64,000 nt of DNA from Sapria himalayana (GCA_029783825.1 JAREIK010001468.1:930001-994000), one strand, 5' to 3'. Counted from the first letter of the stretch, positions 1 to 12,669 are shown. Numbers and translations: made by a program. Notes: generated from the letters alone by a model not told the origin.

Positions 1-239
1 AGATCCAAAGTGTCAAATTAATCTCTAAATGATTTAGCTTTCTTTGAAATTAATCACAATTAAGTTTAATAATTTTAAAATTACTAAACAATAAAATGAC
101 ACTTCAAAAAAAAAAAAATATTCGCGTTAACTATTAAAAAAAACAAACATCCTTCAAATTTTCTAAAAAAAATTTATGTATATAGAAAATCTACATTTTG
201 CACCTGTGCCACGTATGGCTCGATAGTTTCCAAGACTGG
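1..239. other. AT-rich flank, no gene seen
   Basis: AT-rich sequence with A-tracts and no recognisable coding similarity in any frame. It lies just upstream of recognisable Copia integrase similarity and may be the decayed 5' part of that element, but nothing in it proves this. Confidence 0.4.
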
Positions 240-730
240 AAAGGGGGTAGATTTCAAAATTCACTTTGTAAGTATATTTGGGAAGAACCAACTCTAGATG
301 ATACTTTATATTTTTTATTGATGATTATTCTATGAGATGCTAGGCATATCTAATCAAAAGAAAGACTTACATGTTTTTATTTTCTAAAATAGCTAAAAAG
401 AAAGTAGAACTTGAATATGAAAAGAAGATAAAATACCTAATAATTAATATTAAGAGAAAATATATTAGTATTGAGTTTCAATAAAAAGACATCAAGTAGT
501 ACATAATGATATAAACTCCACAACAAAATGGAGTAGGAGAGCAGATGAAAAGAAAATATAAGAGCCATGGTAAAAACTAGGAGGGATGACTAAGTCATTT
601 TGGGCAGAAATAGTCAACACCACTTATTTTGTGATCAATAATGTGTTTGAGTTGAAGATTATGATGAAAATGTAGTCTAGTAAACTAGCAGACTATTCCC
701 TTTTATATTCATTTGGATGTTTTATGTAAT

Positions 731-1056
731 TAGAGGTGTCAAACGGGCCGGGAAGGGCTGGCCCGGCACGGCGGGCCGTGTCGTGCCTTGCCTGGCCCGC
801 TCTGGCTTGCCTGTCCGAGCGGTTCGGGATACGGGGGACCGCGGCTCGGGTCGAATCAGACCCGACCCGCGGTCTTTTTTTGCGGGAGGGGCATCGTGGG
901 GTAGGGCTCACGGGACACCCGGCACGGGATAAACCTGTGCCGGTGTGCCGTGCCGTGGGCCGAACCGTGCCGGGCCAGGCACGGCACGGGACCAGGCACG
1001 TAATTTTTCCGTGCCGTGCCTCGTGCAGGCCCGGCCCGGCCCGGTTGACACCTCTA
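731..1056. mobile_element. Short non-autonomous hAT element (MITE), nested in Copia
   Basis: The left end TAGAGGTGTCAAACGGGCC at 731 matches, inverted, the right end GGTTGACACCTCTA at 1056. Flanks are TATGTAAT (723-730) and TATGTGAT (1057-1064), a 7-of-8 match as expected for an aged 8-bp hAT target duplication. The 326-bp interior is GC-rich GGCACGGC-type repeats with no transposase. It keeps a hairpin (about 829-869, arms GACCGCGGCTCGGGTC / GACCCGACCCGCGGTC, loop GAATCA) homologous to the one at 60119-60164. It is therefore an internal-deletion derivative of the family whose complete member lies at 59762-63582. Open frames inside it are composition artefacts. Confidence 0.9.
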
Positions 1057-1310
1057 TATGTGATGTATAATACCTAAGAAATATAAAAATTGAAATCAAA
1101 ATTCATATTATACATATTCTTGAGATATTCTAATAGAGTAAAAGAGTATCACTTGTGAGATTTAACTACCTGCAAGATTATCATAATCATAGATATTATA
1201 TTTTGAAGAAGATTTGATACACAGAGAAGAAATAAATAATATAAAGGCTATAAGTTTCATTGGAAATAAATAACTAGAACATGAATTACCAAATCATGAT
1301 AAATATAAAA

Positions 1311-1370
1311 GAGAGGATGAAGAGCTGCTAAGAGAGGATGAAGAGCTGCTAAGAGAGGATGAAGAGCTGT
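1311..1370. repeat. 21-bp tandem repeat, about three copies
   Basis: The unit GAGAGGATGAAGAGCTGCTAA occurs at 1311, 1332 and (partial) 1353 without interruption. It sits inside the Copia relic in the linker region between integrase and reverse transcriptase. Confidence 0.9.
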
Positions 1371-2949
1371 CAACTTTCCATGAGACCACAAAAAATCAAG
1401 AAGTTCCTTATTGGATGATAATAATTCATGAAAAAAATTGTTTATCTCAATAGAACCAAGACATGTTATCTTATTCTATGCCACAGGGAAGAAATGTCGT
1501 TAGAAATAGATATATATTTAAGATCAAGAATAACAATAATGATTAAGTGGATTAGTATTGTGCATGATTAAGAAGATGTCGATATTAATGAAATATTCTT
1601 TTTTTTTTGTTTGACTTGCAACCTTTTCAGTAATCATGGTAATATAAATTATATATAATTTATAATAAAAGTAGTTAAATATGAAAACTATATTTTTCTT
1701 TATGGAGAACTCGAAGAAGAAATATATATATTACAACTAGAAGATTTTGAAGAAAAAAGAAGAGAAATTTTGGTGTGTAGATTGAAGAAATCTCTATTCG
1801 ACCTCAAAAAAGTACCTAAATACTAATATAAGAGGTTTGATTCTTTTATCATGAGTCTTGGATATATAGATTTAATTCATATCCTTATGCTTATTATAAG
1901 CAATTTAGGGATGATTTCATTATTTTACTATTATATATAGGTGATATGTTGGTCGTAGAATCTAATACATATTATATTTAAGAATTAAAGAAATGTTTGG
2001 AAAAAGAATTTGGTATAGATGATTTAGGATCAAAAAAAAAGATCTCGGGGATACAACTTTACCAGATGGGAATAATAAGAAAATTTAGTTTTCACGAAAG
2101 AATTATATCAAGAAAATATTGCGATGCTTCAATATAAACAATCGTAAGCTAATTTCTACTCATCTTTCTAATAACTTCAAGTTATCAACAAGTCTGAGTC
2201 CTAACATTGAAGTAGAGAAGATGAATATATTACATAAGCAATGGGAGTTATTAGTATATACATGGTGAAACCAAGCAAAACATATTGGTGTGTTGTAAAT
2301 AGGATTTTGAGATGTCAAGATTACCCCCACCACTATAATATGTTATAGAGGTTCAGATCTTATTATTAGAGGCTATGTTAATTTGGACTATACATGAGAT
2401 ATTGATAATAATAAATCCATCACTGATTATGTGTTTACTCTTGCTAGAGAAGTTGTAAATTGAGCTTCAAAGCTATAGATTATAAACTCTACTTCTTGAC
2501 AGAGATAAAATATACTGCAGGTATGGAAGCTAGTAAATAGGCAATCTAATTGCAAATGATATTGGAAGAACTTGTACATAAACAGAACAAATATATTATT
2601 TAATTGTGTGATAGTCAAAGTGCTATGTACTTAATAAAGAATCTAATATTTTACTCTAAGACTAAACATATTAAAGTACATTATTACTTTAAATGAGAAA
2701 AGGTAGATAAAGGAAGTGTGAATATATTAAAAAAAAAATCAAATGAAGAACAACCCAACCGATGTATTCACAAAACCACTAAAGAGAGAAAAGTTTAGAA
2801 GTCAATTTTTTATCTATTTAGTAGAAATATATGTGATATGTGAATTGTGAACTTTAAGTAGGAGAATATAAGGTCAATTGTGGGGTTCACCTTGCCCACA
2901 TCAAAGATCCAAAAGATATTTTTGATTCTTATTTAATAAAAAGATAAAT

Positions 2950-3556
2950 GAGAGAATTATGTTTTTAAGATTTAGAAACTAAAATTTTGACATTTTTAAA
3001 AAAGTCACAAAACTAAAAATAAATTAAAAATAAGTGCACCCAAATTCGTAAGTACTAAACTACCATTTCTCCTGCCCCTCGCCCTCGCTAGTAGCCCTCG
3101 CCCCTCTTTTGCCCTCGCCACTAGCCCTCGCCCCCTGCCCTCTCTCCCCACCCCTCTCTCCCCACCCCTCTCTCCCCACCCATCTCCATGAGCTCATTCG
3201 TGGAGCTCATCATCGAGTTCTCGGTTGAGCTCCTGGAACTCGACCAAGAGCTACATCGAGCTCGTTGTTGAGCTTCAGGAGTTAACATTGCTCTCGGTAG
3301 AGCTCCGGTAGCTCAGTGAAGGATGACGCCAAGCTTCTGAAACTTTCGGTCGAGCTCCAAGAGCACGACCACGAGCTCTAGGAGATCGATGGAGCTAATA
3401 GTCGAGCTCCATCGAGCTCGATGTGAGAGGGCGAGGGTAGTTCAGGATAAACGTAATAGAGTGTGAGAGTAGTTTGGTGACTTTTTTTAAAACTTAAAGA
3501 AATAAGTTTCAAATTCTTAAATTTTTCTAGGCGAGCACCCAAAAACATAATTCCCC
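2950..3556. mobile_element. Mutator-like inverted-repeat element (non-autonomous)
   Basis: The left end GAGAGAATTATGTTTTT and the right end, read inverted (GGGGAATTATGTTTTT), match. Further inward the arms share AAAAAAGTCAC.AAACTA and a CCCTCGCCCTC block. Flanks AAGATAAAT (2941-2949) and AAGATAATT (3557-3565) agree at 8 of 9 positions, fitting the 9-bp duplication of Mutator-like elements. The 607-bp interior has no protein similarity: it is a C-rich stretch (CCCTCGCC, then CCCCACCCCTCTCT repeats, about 3066-3185) followed by a field of GAGCTC-containing repeats (3190-3420). It lies just after the Copia relic, probably inside its decayed LTR. Confidence 0.65.
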
Positions 3557-3565
3557 AAGATAATT

Positions 3566-5760
3566 TCACTTTATTTATAATCATCCTAAATTAAAAGTAT
3601 AATTAGTTTGTATTTTAATTTATTGTCTGGTTTATTATATTATTATTGTAAACTTTTTTATTTCAAATTATTATTGTGGATTTAATAATATCATAAAACT
3701 TTTCATTAAATCCAAAAAATTATGAAATGGTTCTTATCACTTTTGTTTTTCTATGATTTTTCTTGTTGTTGAAATTGTGACTATTTTACATGATTCCAAA
3801 AAGAGATTGAGAGGTCATTTTATGTGTTGACAAAGATAGGCTATACTATTATATTATTGCTTAGATATGGGGCATTCAATAAAGATTCTATCTTTTGCTT
3901 GCATTAAAAAGAAAAAAACATATTACCTAGTTTAATTAGAAAATATAGAGCTAACGTCCTCAAGTGTAGGACTAGGATACACCTAAATTATTTTGTAATA
4001 TCTACTGATGTTTTTTTTAGATTACATGGGTATCTTTAATAAAATTAAAGCTTGAATTATTCTATGTTTTTTTGGGCATATGATTGAGACTTAGTGTAAT
4101 GCTAAAGTAAAACTTTTTGAAACATGCTTCTAAATGATTTATGATTCAATTTTTTTTATTCCTCCATAAATGTTTATATTTACTTGACTTTCTTTTGTCA
4201 CTAAGCAAGGAAAGAAACTAAATAAAAAGTTCTAAAATTGGTATTTCATGAATAGTAGCATGCATATGTTATAACTGCAAACATAAAATTCTAAGTAATT
4301 TTATTAGGCTAAGTGGAGTAGTTGTGTTGTAACTAATCCATATTATTTTACTAATATTATATGATCAAGGTTTTGTTGTGTTGGAACTAATATTATTTTA
4401 CTAATAGCAAAAATGAGAGTGCTTATCTGAAAGAAACTTTGATAGCAAAAATGAGAGTGCTTATATTCTCAAAAAAAAAAAACTTTAAAAGAATTGATTA
4501 ATTTTTTTTTTTCATGGAAGAATACAAAAGATATATAGACTCATTTGTGCTTTCTTATCTCTAGGAGCAGTGCATGTGTGCGTGCGCGCGCATGCTAGAG
4601 ATTTACATGAGAAAGTATATATTTAGAACTTCTCTAATTTTTTAATGAAGGGAGAAAGGTTTAGTATGCAAATTTAAGAAAATAATTGATATATATTTGT
4701 TGTATTCTTTTAGAAAATAATTTATAGTTTAAAATGCATCATTTTTTGTTTAAGTGGTTGATATTTTTTTTTTTTTGCAGAGAACAATCAATAAGAGATA
4801 CGAGTTGAAATCTTTTTTCTATCATCAATTTTCAAAAAAGAAAAATGGTTGTCATAGTATAGTTGTGTATGCAAAGATGGTTGTTTAGAAAAAGTATAAA
4901 AGATAATATGAGAAAAAAAAATTTCAAGGTGTATGCTATAGAAAAAATATTAAATAAAAAGCCATGTTAAGTTGTCCTGGAAGTGTATAGAGAAAGCATT
5001 TAGGGCTCTAATTAAAAAATAATTTGATTTCCAAGTTGATAGAAAATATAAATGAAATTGTAAATCATTAAAAACTTAGAGAAAGGCATTGAAAGATGTG
5101 TTGTGTGCATTTCATTTTTTGTAAGACACATGGGAAGAACATATTATGTTTAGAACTAAATTCATATGATTGACCCTGATTATTTGGAGAATGACATTCA
5201 TAATGTTGGTTTACCAAATTTTGGGATTTGAAGTTTCTTGACTCTTTTAACAGTATACCTATGCATAGCTAAAGTAGGAATCAAAAAATTTCTTTGAAAC
5301 AAGAAATTTTAAATCTCAGCTAGAAGGGATGACAAATTAAGTGATTTACATAGAATCCAAAATGAATTACTTGCACAGTACTCATCTCTTTGATAACAAC
5401 TTCTTCTAGTAGAGAGAAGTGTTATACATAGAGTTTTTCCCAAAAATTGATCAATTTGGTTGCTTATAGATCCGGATAATTTTCATCACATAATGAAAAA
5501 TTGTTTTTTCCCTAACAAGAAATGAAGTTTTTAGAAAAATAAATATAAACAAGTTTTCCCATAGAAATTCAAGCCAGATCAATAAAAAAAAAACAACTCT
5601 TCATATGCTTATCTAGTTAGAAGTTCATTAAAATCATGCTTTAGTATTTTTTTTTTTGCTAAATTACTAGCTTAATTAAATGCTCACTATCTCCTCCTTT
5701 ATTAATTTTGATAGCAATAATCTTTGCAAAACAAATAATTACAAGCAACCCTATCCAATT
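3566..5760. other. AT-rich intergenic DNA
   Basis: No gene or recognisable transposon protein seen. It holds poly-T and poly-A tracts and a short direct duplication: the phrase TAGCAAAAATGAGAGTGCTT occurs near 4404 and again near 4443. Confidence 0.5.
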
Positions 5761-5940
5761 TTCTAGAATCAAGATGTTCGAAACAAGTCTTTCTATAAAT
5801 CTTTCTCTAATGGTGGATCTAAAAAACTCTTCCCAGAAGTCAACAAGTCTTTTGAAAAATCCTTCTTTAATGGTGTATCTCAACGACTCTTCCTACTAGT
5901 CAACAAGTCTTCCTACAAATCCTCCTCTAATGGTGGATCT
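5761..5940. repeat. 60-bp tandem repeat, three copies
   Basis: Three diverged copies with an exact 60-bp period end at 5820, 5880 and 5940. Each contains a CAACAAGTCTT-like segment and closes with CTAATGGTGGATCT. Because 60 is a multiple of three, short open frames run through it on both strands (about 5708-5899 plus, 5659-5883 minus). The translations match no family I know, and I see no coding support beyond the period itself. Confidence 0.85.
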
Positions 5941-6825
5941 TATGAAATCTTATATAATTATGTATAAATATACTTCATTGTACTTTTTGTAAAAAAAGAA
6001 AGAAAAAAAATTAATCAAGAATTTTTACACAAGTTACTACCCAACTACAAAAATGGAAAACTGCAAAAAATAAAAATAAAGATTACTATAATTTCATCAA
6101 ATAGTTTGCTTCACTTTTTTTATGTAGTTTGTTTTTTTTTTGTTGTGTTATTGTGCATGTATTTTTTTTTTTGTGTAGGATTTTGGAAGTATCAAGATCT
6201 CATATAATAGGACAACATATTTCTCATTATACTTGCTATTGTAAAGCAACTTAGAGAATTACTCATAAAAAACAATGAAAACCAATTTATTATTTCGTGT
6301 GTGGCACTCTAACACACCCACACACACACACACACACTCTCTCTCTCTCACCCCCCTCCCCTAACAGATGAAGAATTATAACGCAATTATAAATAGAATG
6401 CCATAAATATATATATTTGGACCATAAATATTATTACTCAGTTTAAAATTATTTCAAGCCTCAATAAATAACATTTACTTCCTTATAAGAAAATAGTATC
6501 AATCTTTTGAGGCTTCTCTATCCAAATTATGAATGAAGTCATATCTTAAATCAAAATGTTTTATTCTAGAATAAAAGAACAAGACTTTTGAAAAATACTA
6601 GCATTATCACAACGCACAACCATATTTTATTCTAGGTAAGCATTTGTTTTTTTATAAAAAGAAGTTATAATAACTACTTAAACTATATATTCAAACTTTA
6701 GTTATAGAGAGAGAAAGTGGAATCTATTTATTGCTCATCCAACAAACTAGTAATTTATTATATAAAAAAAATATACTTCATGATATTACTTATATAATAA
6801 ACCTTGTATAACCAACAATTTAGTA
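5941..6825. other. AT-rich intergenic DNA with CA/CT microsatellite
   Basis: No gene seen. A (CA)n tract followed by (CT)n lies at about 6314-6348, next to a C-rich patch. Confidence 0.5.
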
Positions 6826-7000
6826 GTCCAATTGGCATAGACTGAATGCGCTCATCATGGGATCATGGGTTTGGTCTCTAAGATTTCATGATTTTGCATT
6901 GATTAGATTGGGCCACCATGTTGTATACATTAATTTTTAGGATATTTGCTCAGACCAAGGAACCCCAAGGCTCATATATCGGCCTTGGGATATAAAAAAC
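6826..7000 (+). mobile_element. Possible tRNA-derived SINE
   Basis: TAGTCCAATTGGCATAGAC (about 6826-6844) resembles a tRNA A box (TAGCTCAGTTGG). GGGTTTGGTCTCTAA, about 40 bases further on, resembles a B box (GGTTCGANTCC). Order and spacing fit a tRNA-like pol III promoter. No acceptor-stem pairing is evident, so this looks like a SINE head rather than a tRNA gene. The 3' end and target duplication could not be fixed. Confidence 0.4.
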
Positions 7001-7024
7001 ACACCGTGTATAAGCTCATATACT

Positions 7025-7060
<36 letters not shown>

Positions 7061-9350
7061 CATACACAAAATTTAATAGTTGTAAAGTATAAAAAGATAT
7101 CAATCATGCTCATATGCAAGGTTCCATCTACTCCTTCGCTAGTGAAATCATAGCTTAAGTGAAAGTTTGTTGACATATGTATCCTCTAATGTTTGGATAA
7201 ATTTAAGTCCAAAAATTTTGTAAAGCTCCCTAACATGCTTAGACATAGTTAAAAAGGTATCATGCTTCCATTGCATGGTAATGGAAGTGAGTTTTTGAAG
7301 AGGGTTATAATGTGAGGTGTATGAAAAAACTTATCCACCAAAATGAACATGGTGAGAAACATAAATTTTTTTGGCATATAATTTAAGGTTGAGATAAGTA
7401 CTTTGAGACAAAGAAATACCCAAAAGATACACAAAATTTAGATCATGGATTAACTTTATGTGAGATATATGGATGAAGCCAAAGATAACATAACATGAAA
7501 ATATTTAGTTTAGAGAAATTAGGATTTTTGTGGAAATGAATTCATAGGGGGAAGGAAAATTTAGAGTGATGATTGGAAGCTTGTTAATGAGATAGACAAT
7601 AATTACAAAGATTTTGAAGCTAGAAGGTGATAGGAAGTGAAGCATGAGAGAGCAAGGCGAGGCTAGTTTTAATTATATGGTGATGTATTCTTTTAGATAA
7701 GCCATTGTGTTTAGTTGTATGTTGTGGAGTGATTAAGTGGGATAGGCTGTGCATAGAAAGATAATTTTTGAGTGTAATATATTTGCCCTCAATATTAGAG
7801 TAGAGTGATAATTTTTTGTGAATAATAAATTTTCACAATGGCTTTGTAATATTTAAATACTTCTTGAATTTCATATTTTATTTTAAGTATATGATAATTC
7901 ATCTCTTCATTATGATGAAAAACTTAAATTTTGATTATATAATGCACCTATACCCAACAATATTTCACAACACACATTAACATAAATATTAATTATTCAA
8001 TAATAGTGTATCATGATATCATAAGTATATAACTCATCCCTAGATATCAATTTATTCTAACATTAGATAGAATTTCATACAAAATGCATTGTTAGATATC
8101 TAGTGCAAATCAAAGGTTCCGAATGTTGGTCCAAATAGATCTTTAAGTATCACAATTTAAAATCCAATCAAACATTGTCATGTTCATCTTGAAATTACCC
8201 CTAAGTGGGGGTTGGAAACATGTGCCTAGGATTTCTTGGTGAATATTGGCTCAAAATCCAATTCTCTTCTCTCATTTTTTATTTTTCTCTAAGTATTGCT
8301 TAAATACTCTGAGATATCCTATGCGACATTTTTAGTTGGTAATCATGATATTGACTTGAAGCTGTAACTTTAATATTTTTTCTGATATTCGCTAGAGTAT
8401 CAAAGTCACACTGACAATGAATATTGCCACTCAGGTAACTTTCCTCTAGAATAAAATATTTTAGTTTTGGGAATGAGCACGACTGAGATAATCTCTCTCT
8501 CTAACCCAAAATTATGATACTAAAAATGAAAATGATTTTGGTAAATTCTTTTTAGAGCACAAGGTTGTGGAACTAAAAATACCATGAATAGATTAAAAAC
8601 TCTCTAGAATGAAATATAATGATAAAAATAATTCCACGTCCAAAAAAACTTGGTGTCTTTGCTGCATCATGAATAATTTGTAGTACTAAAATTTGTCATT
8701 ACTAATTATACTAGTAAGATACATAACGTCCATGATGTGGAAATAATGTTGCAATTATGACTCCAAGATAATGCGTGGCCAAAAAGACCATGTTGTATAG
8801 TAAAAAGACCATGTCAACTCGGTGGTAAAGTTATGATATACAAAAATTACTATGATTTATTTTGTAGAGTCATGACCAAAAAAGAATACAATAACAATCT
8901 GATAAGATAGAAGAATGTTAAAATAAGTCATACATGAGGAATATCACGACTCTCTATTTTAATCTCTCTCATCTCAAAGTCTTTGGCCCTACCAAGTGTA
9001 ACAATTTCCAATAAAATAAATATTATTTTACTAATATTCATCAAAAATCTTTTGAAATATAAAGTTAGTGGAATCACTATGATATAAATATAAATACATA
9101 TAAATACACTACTAATTGTACTCTAAACTACCTAAAAGAATTGGTACATAAGAGTCAAACAAGGCTCCACTATAGAGTATCCATTATGGATTATTGATGG
9201 TACTATTGATAGCCAAAGCTATTGAAGGGTTAGTTGTTTGGAGAGTTAGTTGTTGGTAGGGATAGTTGTTGGAAGAGTACGTGCAGTGGATAATTGTATT
9301 GGAACAAGCTAAAAAGCTGGAAATAACTTGGCGGTATGACCTTAAATACT
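7001..9350. other. AT-rich intergenic DNA
   Basis: No gene seen. A (TA)n tract lies at about 7030-7056. Short open frames here have no recognisable domains. Confidence 0.45.
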
Positions 9351-9610
9351 CTAGATTTGCGAAAAACTCTGGAATGGACGAGTTGGAGGGTGATTGTTGA
9401 GAGTTAGAGTAACTAAGTTGATGGCTGGTGTGGGATAATCGATAATGGGAATATGTATCTCATAATTGATGGTAGGTGCGAGAGAAGCTCCAAAGGATAA
9501 GAATTTCTCATGAAGTTTATCAAATGGCACGGATGTGTCACAGGCTTGAACAACACAATGAATTTCTTTATAATTATCGCCTAGTCCATCATGGATCTTC
9601 AAAAATAGGT
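9351..9610 (-). pseudogene. Copia gag (UBN2-type) fragment
   Basis: The minus-strand translation opens GLGDNYKEIHCVVQACD and continues SVPFDKLHEKFLSFGASL. This resembles the plant Copia gag segment ILxGLGxDYKEIxxAIRARxxPISFEELHDKL. Only this stretch is preserved and no other Copia domain is recognisable nearby. It is the only recognisable transposon protein between 3.6 and 12.5 kb. Confidence 0.65.
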
Positions 9611-9629
9611 TTTCTTCCTCTAAAGGGGA

Positions 9630-9631
9630 GC

Positions 9632-9671
<40 letters not shown>

Positions 9672-9672
9672 G

Positions 9673-9705
<33 letters not shown>

Positions 9706-9732
9706 GTATTTATGTATGTATATATGTATTAA
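9630..9732. repeat. TA / TATG microsatellite
   Basis: Alternating (TA)n and (TATG)n blocks. Open frames across it give only IYIYIY / MYVCMYV low-complexity translations. Confidence 0.95.
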
Positions 9733-11824
9733 ATTGTAATAATTTTAGCAAATTTTAGCTCATAATTGAGATTTAGAAGATGGTAAAAATACAATGATAA
9801 CAGGAAGAACCAGAAAGTATGGAAATCATAGTGAAAATAGTAATCATAGGCACAATTCAAACTTTTCAAGGTATTACAAACTTGGCTAGAAACATGGTTC
9901 TTTGCGTAGAAGGCTTCGTAAATTCACAAGCAATTGCGAAATTCGAGGGACCATATTACTAAGAAAAAAAAAAGCCTCCATTAGGTCGCAAGCTCTTGCA
10001 AAATATGAAACACTACATAGGCGGGCAAAAAGTTTCAACAGTTCACTAGTACTTGTAAATTTATTAAAACAACATTCTTAAGTATAAGGCTTCTATAATT
10101 CTAAAGCACTTGCAAAACTTTAAAGGCCAAGTTGATAGGTAGAAGATTTCTATGGCTTGCAAGATACTTTTGAACTGCTTAAGATACTCAGGATCGCCCT
10201 ATTCCCTGCTTCTCTCTTCATCACACTTGCAATTCTTTGTTTGTTTTAATTAATTTTCACAACTAAAGGTAGTTCAACCCAACAAATGTAAGGCTAGATG
10301 TTGTATTTTCCAATTCTTTTCAAACTCTAAATCCAATGAATTTCACAGGCTCTTGTGAAATTAATTCACTACCCGACTACCAATCAATTTTACCTATGTT
10401 TCTCTTTTCCTAGCCACTACGCCTTAATAGTTTAGGAGTTCATATTAGGTAACTAATGATCATGAATGAACTACCTTTTGTGAAAAGCACAAACTTACAA
10501 ATAATGTTTTAGTTGGCATTGTTGAACACATCATCAAAATGATGTCATCGTCATAGATGGTATCTTTGTTATGAGTATTATAATTATATTTATTTTTTTA
10601 ATCATGCTGATATTTGTAACTTGAGTATGTATTGCATCTTTGATTTGCAACATTCATGAATGTTTATATTGAAGAAGAATGAAGTGGAAATTGTGATTAT
10701 ATCTTTGTTTGGGTAACAGAGTTATAACAAATTGATTTGAAGAAGAACAGTGAACAGACTAAAAAACTCATATAAAAATGTATATTTCGTACCACTCCCT
10801 GAAGCTGAAAGAAACACATTTTGTCTGCCCCAGCTTGGAGCAATTATACATTGAAAAATATGAATAAATTCGTGTATTCGTAAAAAATAAATAATAATTG
10901 TACGTAAGCAAATATTTGAATATATTTAGATATATTCAGATATTTTTGACCTTTTGAAAACATATATGTGAATCAAATTAATTAGTTATATATTGAAATT
11001 TAATTATTGTTTATTTTATTTTTATATTCAATATATTTGAATAAATTAAAATGTCACAATTATATATTTACATGAATAATTCACTACATATCTAATGAAT
11101 AAATTAAATTTAATATTACTTAAATATTAAAATGTAATTAAAATTAATAAGGAGAATTATATTTTAGTTTTAGTGTGTTAAAATAAAAAAAAATTAGGAA
11201 AATATACACCAAAACAATAACATAATAATAATATCATCTGGATGCAATAGTAAAAGTAAATTGGCAGTTCTTTTTTCCTATTTTTTATTTTGATAAATTA
11301 AAACATATTTCTCCTAAATTAATATTAGTTAAACAATGAAATATATTTAAATTTAATATAATCTTTATTTTTAGTAAATTTGAATCACATTTAATTTTTA
11401 ATATTGTTTATATTTAAAAAGCATAAATATTTATACTTAAATAAAAATTTTAAAATATCTTCAATAAGTAGATAATATTATAAAATTAATATTATTTTTA
11501 ACCAACATGATATAATTTAATTTTATATAATTTATAATATAATACATATATTATTTTTTTCATTATAATTTCAAAATATTTATTATAGCTTTATAATTTC
11601 AAAATATACTTTTCATTATAATTTTATATAATTCATTATTATCCATTTTAACCTACTGATATTTTATATCAAAATATCTATGATTGTGTCTAAATTTTCA
11701 ATATTTTTATTTTATGCATGTTGACTTAATTTTGACGAATATATTAGCTTTGGAATTTTAGTATTTATGGTGCTTATATTGAGATTAAATTGAAGCATAT
11801 ATATATATATATATATTCACTTTT
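9733..11824. other. AT-rich intergenic DNA
   Basis: No gene seen. The 10850-11800 part is extremely AT-rich, with long runs of A, T, AAT and TTA. Confidence 0.45.
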
Positions 11825-11908
11825 CTAAAATATTGATAATTAGTTGTGAATTTTGATAATATATAATTATATATTACCAAAATTCACAACAAATTATCTA
11901 TATTTTAG
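11825..11908. repeat. 84-bp near-perfect palindrome
   Basis: Two 42-bp arms meet without a spacer between 11866 and 11867 and differ at only three positions. The sequence is AT-rich, but the conserved GTGAATTTTG / CAAAATTCAC segments rule out simple AT-repeat chance pairing. It could form a cruciform or, if transcribed, a long hairpin. No target duplication was identified. Confidence 0.85.
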
Positions 11909-12573
11909 ATTGTTTATTAATAAATTATTTAAAATAATAAATGAATATTAGAATAAACACTTGCATAATTATTTAAAATTAGATGAAAATTAGATTGTTT
12001 ATCTTAGGGTTGCATATGTGGAAAATGTTATGGCTAGTGTGTGTGTGTGTTATTTTTTAGTTTTATTATTTAGTAATAAAAAGAAAAAACACAAATTTTA
12101 TTATTTTTTAATGAAAATAAAGACTTATTTTAAAATATACCACAAGGTATTATTATTAATTATCAATTTTTTGATAAATATAAATTCTTATTATTAGGAA
12201 ACGTCAGAATGGAAATAAAAATGTAAATAAACAATTATATATTATATTTGAATTTCATTAAAAATAAAAAAGTAAACAAAATATTGATTTCCTTTGGAGA
12301 TTCCTATTAGAGAAAACATTAATTATGCCCATTCTTTAGCGGTTACTATATTAATTGTTGGAGGACGGGTACGTGAGCCATTAATCACAATGTTATGGCC
12401 GATGAAGTATCACTCTTCGTTAAGCGGAAGCGGACTAGAGGGAGACATCTTCATCCTCAACCTCCATTAATTCAAATTTCTTACCCAGACCAGCACGCTC
12501 CCTCTCTCTTAACTCACAGCATCAAGCTGTCGTGGAAGAGATAACGAAGCTATTAAAACATATTCTGAACTCA

Positions 12574-12669
12574 ATGTTCTCCTGCTATGTCGGCATCAAC
12601 GTCGTCCTCTCAGTGGCTGAGCCTAGTGGGAGTAATATGGCTTCAAGCAATAAGTGGCACGAACGCTAA
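12574..12669 (+). promoter_or_regulatory. Out-of-frame uORF overlapping the transporter start
   Basis: An ATG lies 13 bases before the transporter ATG in another frame. It opens a 31-codon frame ending at TAA 12667-12669, inside the main coding sequence. Its context is weak (T at -3, T at +4), while the main ATG has G at -3, so leaky scanning would favour the main start. It matters only if transcription starts upstream of it. Confidence 0.5.

Larger units (their letters stand above)
240..2880 (+). mobile_element. Ty1/Copia retrotransposon relic (integrase to RNase H)
   Basis: Broken Copia polyprotein read on the plus strand in shifting frames. Around 290-480 the translation resembles the Copia integrase core (a YFLxFIDDYSR-like stretch, then a decayed RSDNGGEY region). 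Near 2150-2460 it resembles the region joining reverse transcriptase and RNase H, including GYVNLDYT...DIDNNKSITDYVFTLA, comparable to the Copia GYVDSD.AGD.DNRKSTTGYVF signature. Around 2590-2800 it resembles the RNase H end (CDSQSA..., TKHI..., NPTDVFTKPL). Many stops and frameshifts make it non-functional. After 2880 the text looks LTR-like but is interrupted by the inverted-repeat element at 2950. A short hAT element (731-1056) is nested in it. Confidence 0.8.

Noticed and set aside
717..1099. Several overlapping open frames in GC-rich DNA (also at 20142-20777, 44017-44402, 59756-60055 and 63147-63681)
   Set aside because: They lie within hAT terminal and subterminal arrays, occur on both strands at once and give Arg/Pro/Ala/Gly-rich text from GGCACGG repeats. 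They are compositional, not genes.
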